Notes: generated by a model not told the origin, from the sequence alone. A stretch of DNA of 64,000 nucleotides from Acidisphaera sp. L21 (GCF_009765685.1 NZ_LMUY01000029.1:1-64000); one strand, 5' to 3'; counted from the first letter of the stretch, positions 7,782-17,246 are shown. Numbers and translations: made by a program.

Positions 7782-8245
7782 TGGGGATCGTCGAAGCCCG
7801 GCTGAAGGAACTCGGCATCGAGTTGCCGACCCCGATGGCCCCAATGGCGAATTACGTGCCGTTCGTTCGCACGGGTGACCTGGTGGTCGTGTCTGGCCAG
7901 GTGCCGGCGAAGGACGGCAAGATTGCCGTGACCGGCAAGGTTGGCGACACCGTGACGGTCGAACAAGGGCAGGAAGCCGCCAAGCTGTGCCTCATCAACG
8001 TGCTGGTGCATCTGCGTGCCGCCTGCGAGGGCGATCTGGACCGGGTGGTGCGCGTCGTGCGCCTGGGTGGTTTCATTGCCAGCCCGGCCAGCTTCAGCCA
8101 GCATGCGCTGGTGATGAATGGCGCGTCGGACCTGGCGGTCGCGGTGTTCGGCGATGCCGGGCGCCATGCACGCTCCACCATCGGCGTGCCGGCGCTGCCG
8201 GGCGATGCCGCGGTCGAGGTCGAGGGTATGTTTGCCATCCGCTAA
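7781..8245 (+). CDS. RidA/YjgF family protein
   Basis: A 154-residue member of the RidA/YER057c/UK114 family; RidA enzymes hydrolyse reactive enamine/imine intermediates released by PLP enzymes. FVRTGDLVVVSGQVP near the start and GRHARSTIGVPALPGDAAVEVE at the end are typical, with the Arg of HARSTIGV in the position of the substrate-carboxylate-binding residue. It belongs to the longer subgroup related to YjgF/chorismate-mutase-like proteins. The ATG overlaps the stop of the pseudo-reductase gene by one base. The substrate is not indicated. Confidence 0.9.
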   Translation: MGIVEARLKELGIELPTPMAPMANYVPFVRTGDLVVVSGQVPAKDGKIAVTGKVGDTVTVEQGQEAAKLCLINVLVHLRAACEGDLDRVVRVVRLGGFIASPASFSQHALVMNGASDLAVAVFGDAGRHARSTIGVPALPGDAAVEVEGMFAIR

Positions 8246-8314
8246 ACGCATGCTGTGATCGGGGCCGCATTATCTGGGCTGGCGGCCCCATGCTGCACTG
8301 CCATATGCTTTGGC

Positions 8315-9469
8315 ATGCCCTGTGGCTCCCTGACCCTCTCGCTGCACCCCTCCATCGCAACCATCGACAAGGCGGAGTGGGATGCGTGCGCGGGGGACGA
8401 CAATCCCTTCGTCAGCCACGCCTTCCTGTCCGCGGTCGAGGATAGCGGATCGGCGGGGGCGCGCACCGGGTGGCTGCCGCAGCACGCGGCGTTGCGGGAC
8501 GAGACGGGGATGCTGGTGGCCGCGGTGCCGATGTACGCGAAATCCAACAGCTACGGCGAATACGTGTTCGACCACGGCTGGGCGAATGCGTTCGAGCAGG
8601 CGGGCGGGGATTATTACCCGAAGCTGCAGGTGGCGATCCCATTCTCCCCCGTGCCCGGGCCGCGGCTGTTGCTGCACCCCAAGGGCGGGGTTCCGGCGGA
8701 GGCTGTGGCGCAAGCGCTGGTGCAGGCTTGCGAGGAGCTGAAGCTATCGGGCGTGCACGCGACCTTCTGCACCGAGGCGGAGTATGAGGCGCTGGGCCGC
8801 GCCGGGTGGCTGCAGCGGTTGGGGCAGCAATACCATTGGGAAAACAATGGTTACGCGACGTTCGAGGATTTCCTCGGCGCGCTGTCGTCCCGCAAGCGCA
8901 AGGTGCTGCGGCGGGAGCGGCGGGACGCCAATGCCGCCGGTCTGGAATTCCGCACCCTGCGCGGGCACGAGATCGGGCGGCGGGAATGGGACGCGTTCTA
9001 CCGCTTCTATCAGTCCACCGTGGATCGCAAATGGGGCAGCGCCTACCTGACCAAGCGGTTCTTCCCGATGCTGGGGGATCGGCTGGGCGACCGGGTGGTG
9101 CTGATGTTGGCCGAGCATGACGGGGAGCCCGTGGCCGGTGCGCTGAACCTGATGGGCCGCGACGCGCTGTATGGCCGCAACTGGGGCTGCAAGGGCGACT
9201 GGCCGTTCCTGCATTTCGAACTTTGCTACTACCGCGCCATCGAATTCGCGATCGAGCACAAGCTGGCGCGGGTGGAAGCGGGCGCCCAGGGCCAGCACAA
9301 GATCCAGCGCGGCTACCTGCCGAAACCCACCTACTCCGCCCATTGGCTGACCCATAGCGGGCTGCGCAATGCGGTGGACGACTTCCTGCAGCGCGAGCGC
9401 CCGGCGATGCTGGCGGGCATGATGGAGTTGGAGGCGGAGTTCTCCCCGTATCGCAAGGGCGAGGACTAG
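8315..9469 (+). CDS. GNAT-like peptidogalycan biosynthesis/recognition family protein (DUF482)
   Basis: A protein of about 384 residues in the DUF482 / FemAB-like acyltransferase group (double GNAT fold). Recognisable pieces are [13 protein letters not shown] near the N-terminus, [16 protein letters not shown], the central basic [26 protein letters not shown], and the C-terminal [14 protein letters not shown]. Relatives are annotated as peptidoglycan-related or aminoacyl-transferring enzymes, but the substrate is unknown. The start is uncertain: ATG at 8315 matches the usual family N-terminus, while the frame stays open from 8255. It is followed seven bases later by an acetyltransferase gene. 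Confidence 0.85.
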   Translation: MPCGSLTLSLHPSIATIDKAEWDACAGDDNPFVSHAFLSAVEDSGSAGARTGWLPQHAALRDETGMLVAAVPMYAKSNSYGEYVFDHGWANAFEQAGGDYYPKLQVAIPFSPVPGPRLLLHPKGGVPAEAVAQALVQACEELKLSGVHATFCTEAEYEALGRAGWLQRLGQQYHWENNGYATFEDFLGALSSRKRKVLRRERRDANAAGLEFRTLRGHEIGRREWDAFYRFYQSTVDRKWGSAYLTKRFFPMLGDRLGDRVVLMLAEHDGEPVAGALNLMGRDALYGRNWGCKGDWPFLHFELCYYRAIEFAIEHKLARVEAGAQGQHKIQRGYLPKPTYSAHWLTHSGLRNAVDDFLQRERPAMLAGMMELEAEFSPYRKGED

Positions 9470-9476
9470 GCTCGTC

Positions 9477-10253
9477 ATGGCGATCGTGAATGCCGGGTTG
9501 CGGGAGCATTTGCGGCAGAGTGGGGTCGAATGCCTGCTGCCGGATGGGTCGGTGATCACCGACCGCGCAGTGTTCGAGCCGCCATGTGGGCTGAAATTCC
9601 TGGATACGGCGCATGCGTTCCACCTGGGCGCCTATAGCTACGGCGTCAGCGGGTTTTGCTCCGCGGTCACGATCGGGCGGTATTGCTCAATGGGGGAAGC
9701 GGTGCAGATCGGCCGCGGCAGTCACCCGGTGGCGTGGATGAGCACGAGCCCGGTGTTCTACACCTATCCTCAGACGCTGTTCGATGTGGGTACGGGGTTC
9801 GATGGCGGGCCGGATTATGCCGCGTATCGGCCTGGGCCGCCGGGGGACATTCCGGTGAAGACTGCGCGCACGATCAACGACTTCTTGCAGCAGACCATTA
9901 TCGGCAACGATGTCTATGTCGGGCACGGCGCCTTCATTTCGCCAGGCGTGACGATCGGGGATGGCGCGGTGGTGGCGGCGCATGCGGTGGTGACGAAGGA
10001 CGTGCCGGCCTACGCCATCGTCGGCGGCAACCCGGCGGCAGTGATCCGCATGCGGTTCGCGCCGGAGATCTGCACCGCGTTGCAGGAGCTTGCCTGGTGG
10101 CGGTTCGCGCCCAGCCAGTTGCACGGCACGCCATTCGCGCAGATCGAGCGGGCGGTTGACGCCCTGCGGGCAAGGCTGCCGGGAATGCAGCCTTACCAAC
10201 CGCGCAAGGTCATTTTGCATCGGAGCGCCTTGGAGCCGCCGCCCGGACCGTGA
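9477..10253 (+). CDS. CatB-like O-acetyltransferase (left-handed beta-helix)
   Basis: A 258-residue hexapeptide-repeat acyltransferase related to the CatB/Vat xenobiotic acetyltransferases. Imperfect hexapeptides run through [21 protein letters not shown], then [47 protein letters not shown], the classical beta-helix ending with the Pro-Ala-Tyr loop. The His of GRGSHPV is in the place of the catalytic His of this family. A long loop (about residues 90-130) interrupts the helix. The acceptor could be a sugar or an exported metabolite. It lies on the same strand just behind the DUF482 gene and ends eight bases from a convergent gene. Confidence 0.85.
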   Translation: MAIVNAGLREHLRQSGVECLLPDGSVITDRAVFEPPCGLKFLDTAHAFHLGAYSYGVSGFCSAVTIGRYCSMGEAVQIGRGSHPVAWMSTSPVFYTYPQTLFDVGTGFDGGPDYAAYRPGPPGDIPVKTARTINDFLQQTIIGNDVYVGHGAFISPGVTIGDGAVVAAHAVVTKDVPAYAIVGGNPAAVIRMRFAPEICTALQELAWWRFAPSQLHGTPFAQIERAVDALRARLPGMQPYQPRKVILHRSALEPPPGP

Positions 10254-10261
10254 GGACGGTT

Positions 10262-10549
10262 TCAGCCTAGGCGGAAGCGGGCGGTCAGCACCGGGTCGGT
10301 CTGGAGCGCCTGGCGGAGACCGGCATGGTCCGCTGCCACCACGACGCGGCGGAACCATGGTATGGTGCCACGCACCCGATCCAGGAACAGCCGGTCGAAC
10401 CCGGCCGCATCTGGCGAGCGGGCGACGCAGCACGTGCAGCCATTGGGATGCACTGCCGGGCCGTCGGCTTCGGTCACCAGCAACACGTCGCCCTCGCCGG
10501 GCTCGACGCCGAAGACCACTGGGATGCGGGCATCAACGAATATGGTCAT
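10262..10549 (-). CDS. Miniature protein resembling a degenerate CobW/G3E GTPase
   Basis: A 95-residue protein (99 with an upstream ATG at 10561). It keeps scattered landmarks of CobW-family G3E GTPases: a beta strand like the pre-P-loop strand (ARIPVVFGV), the metal motif NGCTCC in place of GCxCC, and a C-terminal DPVLTARFRLG that resembles the segment after switch II. There is no P-loop GxxxxGK(S/T), so GTP binding is not expected. It might bind a metal through the Cys pair, or be a decaying gene. It diverges from the SahR-like regulator, with the operator over its 5' end. The upstream ATG lies inside that operator, so I prefer 10549. Confidence 0.6.
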   Translation of the reverse strand: MTIFVDARIPVVFGVEPGEGDVLLVTEADGPAVHPNGCTCCVARSPDAAGFDRLFLDRVRGTIPWFRRVVVAADHAGLRQALQTDPVLTARFRLG

Positions 10550-10556
10550 GCGCCTA

Positions 10557-10578
10557 GACATAAGGATATCTTTATGTC
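10557..10578. promoter_or_regulatory. SahR-like operator palindrome
   Basis: A 22-base near-perfect inverted repeat, GACATAAGGATATCTTTATG plus TC, in which 20 of 22 positions are symmetric around GATATC. It sits 12 bases before the ATG of the ArsR-methyltransferase gene and over the 5' end of the divergent small gene. The centre and the T/A-rich arms resemble the sites described for SahR, the ArsR-family regulator of the SAM cycle that responds to S-adenosylhomocysteine. Autoregulation and control of metH through the shared transcript are the natural inference. Confidence 0.75.
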
Positions 10579-10590
10579 ACATCAAGCGCT

Positions 10591-11550
10591 ATGGACGCAC
10601 TTCTCCTCGCTTTACGCGCCTGCGCCGAACCGACCCGGCTGCGTTTGCTGGCCCTGGCTGGCCGCGGCGCGTTCTGCGTGATGGAGTTTACCGAGATATT
10701 GGGCCAGTCGCAGCCGCGCCTATCCCGCCATCTGCGCCTGCTGGTGGAGGCTGGGGTGATGGAGCGGGTGCGTGAGGGCGCCAATGTCTGGTTCACCCTG
10801 CCGCACAACCCTGGCATCACGCGCGACTTGCTGGCCCGCCTGCCCGCCGAAGACCCGGTGTTGGAGGCGGACCGCCGCCAGGCCGCCCGGGTGCTGGCGG
10901 AGCGGGCGCGGATTGCCTCCGAAAGCTTCCGCAAGCAGGGGGCCGATTGGGACGAGGCGCGGGCGATGGCCCTGCCCGTCGACGCGATCGAGACCGCGGT
11001 GGCGGAGGCGGTGGGGGAGAAGCCCGGGCGGCTGCTGGATATCGGTACCGGCACCGGGCTGCTGCTGGAGCGGTTGGCCCCGCGGGTCGACCGTGGATTG
11101 GGGGTGGATGCCAGCCGGGCCATGCTCGCCCTGGCCCGGTCGCGGCTGTCGAAGCCGGAATTGGCGCATTGCGCGGTGCGCCAGGCGGACATGTATCGCC
11201 TGCCGCTGACCGACGGCTCGTTCGACACGGCAGTGCTGCAGATGGTGCTGCATTATGCCGAGGACCCGGCCGCCGCGCTGGCCGAGGCGCGGCGCGTGCT
11301 GCGGCCCGGCGGATTGCTGCTGGTGGTGGACCTGCTGCAGCACGACCGCACCGAGTTGACGGAACGGCTGGCGCATCGCTGGCCGGGTTTCGATGACGCT
11401 ACCCTCGTATCGCTGATGCAGCAGGTCGGGTTGACGCCGGGCACGCCGATTACGGTGCCGGGGCCGCTGCCGGTCCGCATCTGGCCGGCTACCCCGGCCG
11501 AAATTCCGACCATTGAATATCCCGTGCCATCCCTCAAGGAATTCGCATGA
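10591..11550 (+). CDS. ArsR-family regulator fused to SAM methyltransferase domain (SahR-like)
   Basis: A 319-residue fusion. Residues 1-80 form an ArsR winged helix (ALRACAEPTRLRLL, then QPRLSRHLRLLVEAG), and residues about 130-300 form a class I methyltransferase fold with the SAM loop LLDIGTGTG at 148-156 and VLQMVLHYAEDP. No metal-binding Cys pair of classical ArsR proteins is seen. In proteobacteria, such fusions beside metH or metF act as sensors of the SAM cycle, so the fold probably binds S-adenosylhomocysteine as a signal rather than methylating a target. The stop overlaps the metH start (ATGA). A palindromic operator lies directly upstream. Confidence 0.88.
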   Translation: MDALLLALRACAEPTRLRLLALAGRGAFCVMEFTEILGQSQPRLSRHLRLLVEAGVMERVREGANVWFTLPHNPGITRDLLARLPAEDPVLEADRRQAARVLAERARIASESFRKQGADWDEARAMALPVDAIETAVAEAVGEKPGRLLDIGTGTGLLLERLAPRVDRGLGVDASRAMLALARSRLSKPELAHCAVRQADMYRLPLTDGSFDTAVLQMVLHYAEDPAAALAEARRVLRPGGLLLVVDLLQHDRTELTERLAHRWPGFDDATLVSLMQQVGLTPGTPITVPGPLPVRIWPATPAEIPTIEYPVPSLKEFA

Positions 11551-14500
11551 CCCGTCGTCCCCATTTGCTCGATGCCCTGCGCGACCGCGTGCTGCTGTGC
11601 GACGGCGGCATGGGCAGCCGCGTGCAGGCGCTGACCCTGGATGTCGAGAAGGATTACTGGAACCGCGAGAACTGCACCGAGGTGCTGAACCTGTCGCGGC
11701 CGGACATGGTGCGGGAAATCCACCGCGGCTATTACCTGGCCGGCGCCGACATGGTGGAAACCAACAGCTTCGGCGGCAGCCCGATCACGTTGGCCGAGTT
11801 CGAGCTGGAGGACCGCACGCACGAGATCAACAAGGTCGCTGCCGAGTTGGCGCGTGAGGCGGCGGATAGTTTTGCCGATGGGCGGGATCGCTGGGTGATC
11901 GGGTCGGTCGGGCCGGGAACGAAGCTGCCGTCGCTGGGGAATATTGCATACGATCCGCTGGAGGCGGCGCTGGCGCAGCAATGCGCCGGGCTGATCGATG
12001 GCGGGGTGGATGCGATCCTGATCGAGACGTGCCAGGACACGCTGCAAATCAAGGCGGCGGTGAACGGGGCGAAGATCGCTCGGGCAGCGGCGGGCACGGA
12101 TACGCCGATCTTCGTGCAGGTGACGGTTGAGACGACGGGGACGTTGCTGGTGGGGCCGGATATCGCGGCTGCGGCGACGGTGATCCACGCGTTGGACGTG
12201 CCGCTGATCGGGTTGAACTGCGCCACCGGGCCGCAGGAAATGAGCGAGCATGTGCGGTGGCTGGCGGCGAACTGGCCGGGGCTGCTGTCGATCCAGCCGA
12301 ATGCCGGGCTGCCGGAGTTGGTGAACGGCGCCACGCACTACCCGCTCGGCGCGCCGGAGATGGCGAGTTGGGTGGAGCGGTTCGTGCTGGAAGACGGGCT
12401 GAACCTGGTGGGCGGCTGCTGCGGCACGTCCATCGAGCACATCGCCGGGCTGGACCAGATGCTGCGCAAGCATGCGGCGTGGCGGCCGGCGCCGGTGGCC
12501 CGCACGCATCACTGGGTGCCGTCGGTCGCCAGCCTGTACGGCCAGACGCCGCTGCGGCAGGAGAACAGCTATTTCTCCATCGGCGAGCGCTGCAACGCCA
12601 ATGGGTCGAAGAAATGGCGCGAGTTGCAGGAGAAGGCGGACTGGGATGGCTGCGTGTCCGTGGGGCGCGAGCAGGTGGGCGAAGGCTCCAACAGCCTGGA
12701 TATCTGCACCGCGTTCGTTGGCCGCGACGAAGTGGCGGAGATGAACGAGGTCATCACCCGGTTCACCTCCAGCGTGAATGCGCCGCTGGTGATCGACAGC
12801 ACGGAAACCAACGTGATCGAGGCGGCCCTGAAGCTGCATGGCGGCAAGCCGATCATCAACTCGATCAACTTCGAGGATGGCGAGAAGGCGGCAGAGGATC
12901 GGCTGATCCTGGCCAAGAAGTTCGGCGCCGCGGTGATCGCGCTGACGATCGACGAAGTGGGCATGGCGAAGAAGCCGGAGGAGAAGTTGGCGGTCGCCAA
13001 GCGGCTGGTGGAGTTCGCCTGCGACAAGTACGGGCTGCCGCAGAGCGATCTGATGATCGACCCGCTGACCTTCACGATCGCCACCGGCAATGAGGATGAT
13101 CGCAAGCTGGGGCAGTGGACGCTGGAGGGCATTGCGGCGATCAGCCAAGCGTATCCGGACATCCAGATCATCCTGGGGCTGTCCAACATCTCATTCGGGC
13201 TGAACGCGGCGGCGCGGGCGGTGCTGAACAGCGTGTTCCTGGACCATGCGGTGAAGGCGGGGATGACGGGGGCGATCGTGCACGTGTCCAAGATCCGGCC
13301 GCTGCACCTGATTGCGCCGGAGGAGGTGCAGGTGTGCGAGGACCTGATCTTCGATCGGCGGCGCGAGGGTTATGACCCGCTGCAGAAGCTGTTGGAGATC
13401 TTTGCCGACCGCAAGCTGGCGGACGCGACGAAGAAAGTGCGGTCCGAGACGGTGGAGGGCCGGCTGAAGGATCGCATCGTCGACGGCGACCGCAAAGGGC
13501 TGGGCGACGAGTTGGACGAGGCGATGAAGACGCTGCCGCCGCTGACCATCATCAACGAGATCCTGCTGGACGGGATGAAGGTGGTGGGCGAGCTATTCGG
13601 CTCGGGCAAGATGCAGTTGCCGTTCGTGCTGCAATCGGCGGAGACCATGAAGGCCGCGGTGGCGCATCTGGAACCGCATATGGAGAAGATCGAGGGCCAG
13701 GAGAAAGGCACCATCGTGCTGGCGACCGTGAAGGGCGACGTGCACGATATCGGCAAAAACCTGGTCGACATCATCCTGACCAATAACGGCTACCGGGTGA
13801 TCAACCTGGGCATCAAGGTGCCGCTGGCCGACATGGTGGCGGCGGTGAAAGAGCATCGGGCGCATGCGATCGGGATGTCGGGACTGCTGGTGAAGTCCAC
13901 CGTGGTGATGCGCGAGAATTTGGAAGAGATGACCCGGCAGGGCCTGGAAATCCCCGTCATGCTGGGCGGGGCGGCGCTGACGCGGAATTACGTCGAGGAT
14001 GATTGCGTGCAGGCCTATGGCGGCGGCCGGGTCGCCTATGCGCGGGATGCGTTCGACGGGCTGCACCTGATGGACCGGGTGACCGGCAACGGGTTCGACG
14101 ACTATTTGGCGGCGATCCAGGCCAAACGGGTCGGCAAGTCGCGCAACACGAAGCGGACGCTGGGCCAGGCCGACAAGGCGGCGTTCCGTCCGGTGGATGT
14201 GGCCGAGGTGCGTAAGCGCCGCCACCGGCTGACGCTGGACGTGCCCGTGGTGGAGCCGCCGTTCTGGGGGCCGCGGGTGCTGGAGAGCACGCCCAAGGCG
14301 GTGCTGCCGTTTCTGAACGAGCGCAGCCTGTACCAATTCCAGTGGGGATTCCGCAAGCAGGGCCGCACGCTGGAGGATTTCCTGGGCTGGGCCAAGCAGG
14401 AATTGCGCCCGATCATGAAGCGCATGTTCACCCTGTGCGAGACGGAGAACATCCTGCGGCCGCAGGCGGTCTACGGCTATTGGAAGGCCGCCGGGCAAGG

Positions 14501-15035
14501 CAACGATCTGATCGTGTTCGAGCAGGATGGCACCACCGAGGTGGCTCGGTTCTCGCTGCCGCGGCAGCCGAAGGAGGATGGCGAGTGCATCGCCGATTTC
14601 TTCCGTGACGTGGACGATGCGGAGCGGGACGTGATCGGGTTGCAGGTGGTGACGGTGGGCCAGAAGGCGTCCGACACGGCGCGGCTGTGGTTCGAGGATA
14701 ATCGCTACCAGGATTACCTGTATCTGCACGGGCTGTCGGTGGAGTTGGCGGAGGCGATGGCGGAATACACGCATAAGCGGATCCGCGCCGAATGCGGCTT
14801 CGCGGCGGAGGATGACCGCGACATGGAGAAGATGCTGGCGCAATCGTATCGCGGCAGCCGGTATAGTTTTGGTTATCCGGCCTGCCCGAAGCTGGAGGAC
14901 CAGGTGCCGCTGCTGCAATTGCTGGGCGGCGAGAAGATCGGAGTCGAGATCAGCGACGAATGGCAGTTGCACCCGGAGCAGAGCACGAGCGCGATCGTGG
15001 TGTTGAACCCGAAGGCGAAGTATTTCTCGGTTTAA
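11547..15035 (+). CDS. metH: Methionine synthase, cobalamin-dependent
   Basis: Full-length MetH of 1162 residues that transfers a methyl group from methyltetrahydrofolate through cobalamin to homocysteine. Domains in order: the homocysteine-binding barrel (about 1-325) with zinc ligands in LNCATGP and VGGCCGTS; the pterin-binding barrel (about 335-600) beginning FSIGERCNANGSKKW; the cobalamin cap and binding domains with GDVHDIGKNLVD near residue 730, where His coordinates cobalt; and the C-terminal SAM-dependent reactivation domain. It is cotranscribed with the SahR-like regulator through an ATGA overlap. No metF is adjacent and no cobalamin riboswitch is seen upstream. Confidence 0.97.
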   Translation: MTRRPHLLDALRDRVLLCDGGMGSRVQALTLDVEKDYWNRENCTEVLNLSRPDMVREIHRGYYLAGADMVETNSFGGSPITLAEFELEDRTHEINKVAAELAREAADSFADGRDRWVIGSVGPGTKLPSLGNIAYDPLEAALAQQCAGLIDGGVDAILIETCQDTLQIKAAVNGAKIARAAAGTDTPIFVQVTVETTGTLLVGPDIAAAATVIHALDVPLIGLNCATGPQEMSEHVRWLAANWPGLLSIQPNAGLPELVNGATHYPLGAPEMASWVERFVLEDGLNLVGGCCGTSIEHIAGLDQMLRKHAAWRPAPVARTHHWVPSVASLYGQTPLRQENSYFSIGERCNANGSKKWRELQEKADWDGCVSVGREQVGEGSNSLDICTAFVGRDEVAEMNEVITRFTSSVNAPLVIDSTETNVIEAALKLHGGKPIINSINFEDGEKAAEDRLILAKKFGAAVIALTIDEVGMAKKPEEKLAVAKRLVEFACDKYGLPQSDLMIDPLTFTIATGNEDDRKLGQWTLEGIAAISQAYPDIQIILGLSNISFGLNAAARAVLNSVFLDHAVKAGMTGAIVHVSKIRPLHLIAPEEVQVCEDLIFDRRREGYDPLQKLLEIFADRKLADATKKVRSETVEGRLKDRIVDGDRKGLGDELDEAMKTLPPLTIINEILLDGMKVVGELFGSGKMQLPFVLQSAETMKAAVAHLEPHMEKIEGQEKGTIVLATVKGDVHDIGKNLVDIILTNNGYRVINLGIKVPLADMVAAVKEHRAHAIGMSGLLVKSTVVMRENLEEMTRQGLEIPVMLGGAALTRNYVEDDCVQAYGGGRVAYARDAFDGLHLMDRVTGNGFDDYLAAIQAKRVGKSRNTKRTLGQADKAAFRPVDVAEVRKRRHRLTLDVPVVEPPFWGPRVLESTPKAVLPFLNERSLYQFQWGFRKQGRTLEDFLGWAKQELRPIMKRMFTLCETENILRPQAVYGYWKAAGQGNDLIVFEQDGTTEVARFSLPRQPKEDGECIADFFRDVDDAERDVIGLQVVTVGQKASDTARLWFEDNRYQDYLYLHGLSVELAEAMAEYTHKRIRAECGFAAEDDRDMEKMLAQSYRGSRYSFGYPACPKLEDQVPLLQLLGGEKIGVEISDEWQLHPEQSTSAIVVLNPKAKYFSV

Positions 15036-15040
15036 CGAGG

Positions 15041-15083
15041 GGTGCAGGGGACGACCGTCCCTGCCGGGTCCAGGCCGGAGCCC
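15041..15083. repeat. Dispersed intergenic hairpin repeat, copy A
   Basis: A GC-rich imperfect hairpin, GCAGGGGAC / GTCCCTGC with loop GACC (15044-15064), followed by a related tail, directly after the metH stop. The same element, with a perfect stem, recurs at 43011-43058. There is no T-run, so a simple intrinsic terminator is not obvious, though the position between metH and recR would suit transcript processing or attenuation. Confidence 0.6.
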
Positions 15084-15119
15084 TAGCGGCGGAGCCAATC
15101 CGTCGCTATCTCGTGGCCT

Positions 15120-15713
15120 GTGAATTCTCCCGAGATCGATCGGCTGATCGGGCTGCTGGCCAAGCTGCCCGGGTTCGGCCCGCGCAGTGCCCGGCGCGCC
15201 GTGCTGCGCCTGCTGCAACATCCGCAAACGCGCATGCTGCCGCTGGCCGCGGCGTTGTCGGAAGCCGCGGCCGCCGTGGCGCCGTGCAGCCTTTGCGGCA
15301 ATCTGGACAGTCGCGACCCCTGTGCGATCTGCAACGACCCGGCGCGTGACCGCACGCTGGTTTGCGTGGTGGAGGGCGTCGGCGACCTCTGGGCGCTGGA
15401 GCGTGCCGGGGTGCATCGCGGGCTGTATCACGTGCTGGGCGGCACGCTGTCGGCCCTGGGCGGCGTCGGGCCGGACGATCTGAATGTGCGCCCGCTGCTG
15501 ACCCGCGTGGTAGAGGAACCGGTGGCCGAGGTGATCCTGGCCCTGGGCGCCACGGTGGAGGGGGCGAGCACGGCGCATTGGCTGGCGGAGCGGCTGCAGC
15601 CCAGCGGTGTCGCGGTGACGCGGGTCGGCCACGGTGTGCCGATCGGCGGTGCGTTGGACGTGCTGGATGACGGCACATTGGGCGCGGCGTTGAAGGCGCG
15701 GCGCCCGGCCTAG
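15120..15713 (+). CDS. recR: Recombination mediator protein RecR
   Basis: RecR, 197 residues, works with RecO and RecF to load RecA at gaps and breaks. The order is canonical: a helix-hairpin-helix (LAKLPGFGPRSARRAVLRLL, about 13-32), a four-cysteine zinc finger with Cys56, Cys59, Cys68 and Cys71, a Toprim domain starting at LVCVVEGVGDLWALE, and the C-terminal hook with GVAVTRVGHGVPIGG. The start is GTG. The usual dnaX and YbaB neighbours are absent; the gene sits between metH and a convergent MFS gene whose stop codon it shares (CTAG). Confidence 0.96.
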   Translation: MNSPEIDRLIGLLAKLPGFGPRSARRAVLRLLQHPQTRMLPLAAALSEAAAAVAPCSLCGNLDSRDPCAICNDPARDRTLVCVVEGVGDLWALERAGVHRGLYHVLGGTLSALGGVGPDDLNVRPLLTRVVEEPVAEVILALGATVEGASTAHWLAERLQPSGVAVTRVGHGVPIGGALDVLDDGTLGAALKARRPA

Positions 15714-17110
15714 GCTGGGCGGTGGCCGCTGACTTCCGCGCCGGCCTCGCGCGGCAGGCGGAAGAAGAACGGCAGTCCGGCCAGCATCAGAACCGCCATC
15801 AGCGCGAACACGACGTGGAAATCCGCCAGCATCGGCGGGCCGCCGTGGCGCAGGGTGACCAGATGGAGCACGGCAGCGCCGAGCGCCACGCCCATGCCGA
15901 TCGACATTTGCTGGGCCACGCTCGCCAAGGTGGACGCGCCGCTCATCCTTGGGCGCGGCACGTCGACGAAGCCCAGCGTGTTCAGCACGGTGAACTGCAT
16001 CGACCGGGTGAGCCCGCTGATGAACAGCACGACCAGCAGCAGGGGCAGCGGCGTTGCCGGGGTGAGGAAGGCGCAGACCGCCATGGTCAGCGCCGCCGCG
16101 ATGCCGTTGGCGATCCCGCTGGTGCGAAAGCCCCAGCGGCGCATCACCCAGGTGGTGAACGGCTTCATGCCAATATTGCCCAGGAAGGTCGATAGCACCA
16201 GCATTCCCGCGTGGAACGCGTCCAGCCCGAAGCCGACCTGGAACAGCAGCGGCAGCAGGAACGGCACCGTGCCGATGGTGACGCGGAACACCGTACCGCC
16301 GGTGACGGTGACGGCGAAGGTCGGCACCTGCATCACCTGCAGGTCCAGCAGCGGCTGCGGCGTGCGCAGCAAGTGACGCACGGCGACCACGCCCAGCGCC
16401 AGCCCCGCCACCAGCACCACGGCCGCCAGCCAGCCGACGGCGTCATCGCTGACCAGTTCCATCCCCTCCATGATCAGCGAGAGGGACAATCCGCTGAGCA
16501 CGAAGCCGATGCGGTCGAATTTGCGCCGGATGTCCTCGCGCAGGTTCGGCATCAGTGCCCAGGACAGGGCGATGGCCGCCACGCCCAGCGGTACGTTCAG
16601 CAGAAAGATCCAGCGCCAGGATGCGTAGGTGGTGATGAACCCGCCGACTGGCGGCCCTAGCACCGGGGCGGCCAAAGCGGGCCAGGTGAGCAGGGCGATG
16701 GCGCCGACCAGGGCCGATTTCTCGGTTACCCGCAGCACGGCGAGCCGCCCGACGGGCACCATCATGGCGCCCCCCAGCCCCTGCAGCAGCCGGGCCGCGA
16801 CGAAGGTCCACAATCCGCTGCACAGGCCGCATAGCATCGAGGCACCGGTGAACACGACGATGGCGGCGGTGAACACGTCCCGCGTGCCGTAGCGGTCGGC
16901 CACCCAGCCGCTGACGGGGATGAACACGGCCAGGGCCAGCAGATAGGCGCTGATGCCGATGGACAGCGCCACCACGGGCTGGCCGAAGTCCCGCGCCATG
17001 GCGGGTAGCGCCGTCGCGATGATCGTGCCGTCCAGGAATTCCATGAAAAACGCACCGGCTACGACCAATGCCATGGTACGGGCGCGGCCCGGCGTCATCG
17101 CTGCATGCAT
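15710..17110 (-). CDS. MFS drug:H+ antiporter, DHA2 (EmrB/QacA) family
   Basis: An inner-membrane proton-driven efflux pump of about 466 residues with about 14 predicted membrane helices. Family signatures are FMEFLDGTIIATALPAMARDF in helix 1 (motif D1), GWVADRYGTRDVF between helices 2 and 3 (motif A), RLLQGLGGAMMVPVGRL (motif B) and WPALAAPVLGPPVGGFI (motif C, typical of antiporters). The start is uncertain: ATG at 17110 or 17098 fits the family, and an upstream reading to 17170 lacks membrane character. It diverges from an OhrR-like regulator, which suggests inducible export. Substrates cannot be predicted. Confidence 0.88.
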   Translation of the reverse strand: MHAAMTPGRARTMALVVAGAFFMEFLDGTIIATALPAMARDFGQPVVALSIGISAYLLALAVFIPVSGWVADRYGTRDVFTAAIVVFTGASMLCGLCSGLWTFVAARLLQGLGGAMMVPVGRLAVLRVTEKSALVGAIALLTWPALAAPVLGPPVGGFITTYASWRWIFLLNVPLGVAAIALSWALMPNLREDIRRKFDRIGFVLSGLSLSLIMEGMELVSDDAVGWLAAVVLVAGLALGVVAVRHLLRTPQPLLDLQVMQVPTFAVTVTGGTVFRVTIGTVPFLLPLLFQVGFGLDAFHAGMLVLSTFLGNIGMKPFTTWVMRRWGFRTSGIANGIAAALTMAVCAFLTPATPLPLLLVVLFISGLTRSMQFTVLNTLGFVDVPRPRMSGASTLASVAQQMSIGMGVALGAAVLHLVTLRHGGPPMLADFHVVFALMAVLMLAGLPFFFRLPREAGAEVSGHRPA

Positions 17111-17246
17111 GGGTGCCGGGCAGCGTGAAATGCAGGTCTGGACATGCGGGTATGCCACCCACGGGGGCATCGCCTGTCAAGCGCTGGTGGCGCGAGAGGA
17201 ATTCGTTCGGCTACCAATAATGAGCGTAGCGCGATGCAATGATGTA

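Noticed and set aside
11490-11547. Cobalamin riboswitch before metH
   Set aside because: metH starts inside the stop codon of the preceding gene, and no conserved B12-box is seen there or upstream of the regulator.
11253-15632. Long minus-strand frames across metH and recR
   Set aside because: They are shadows of metH and recR; the translations are rich in Arg, Gln and His and match no family.
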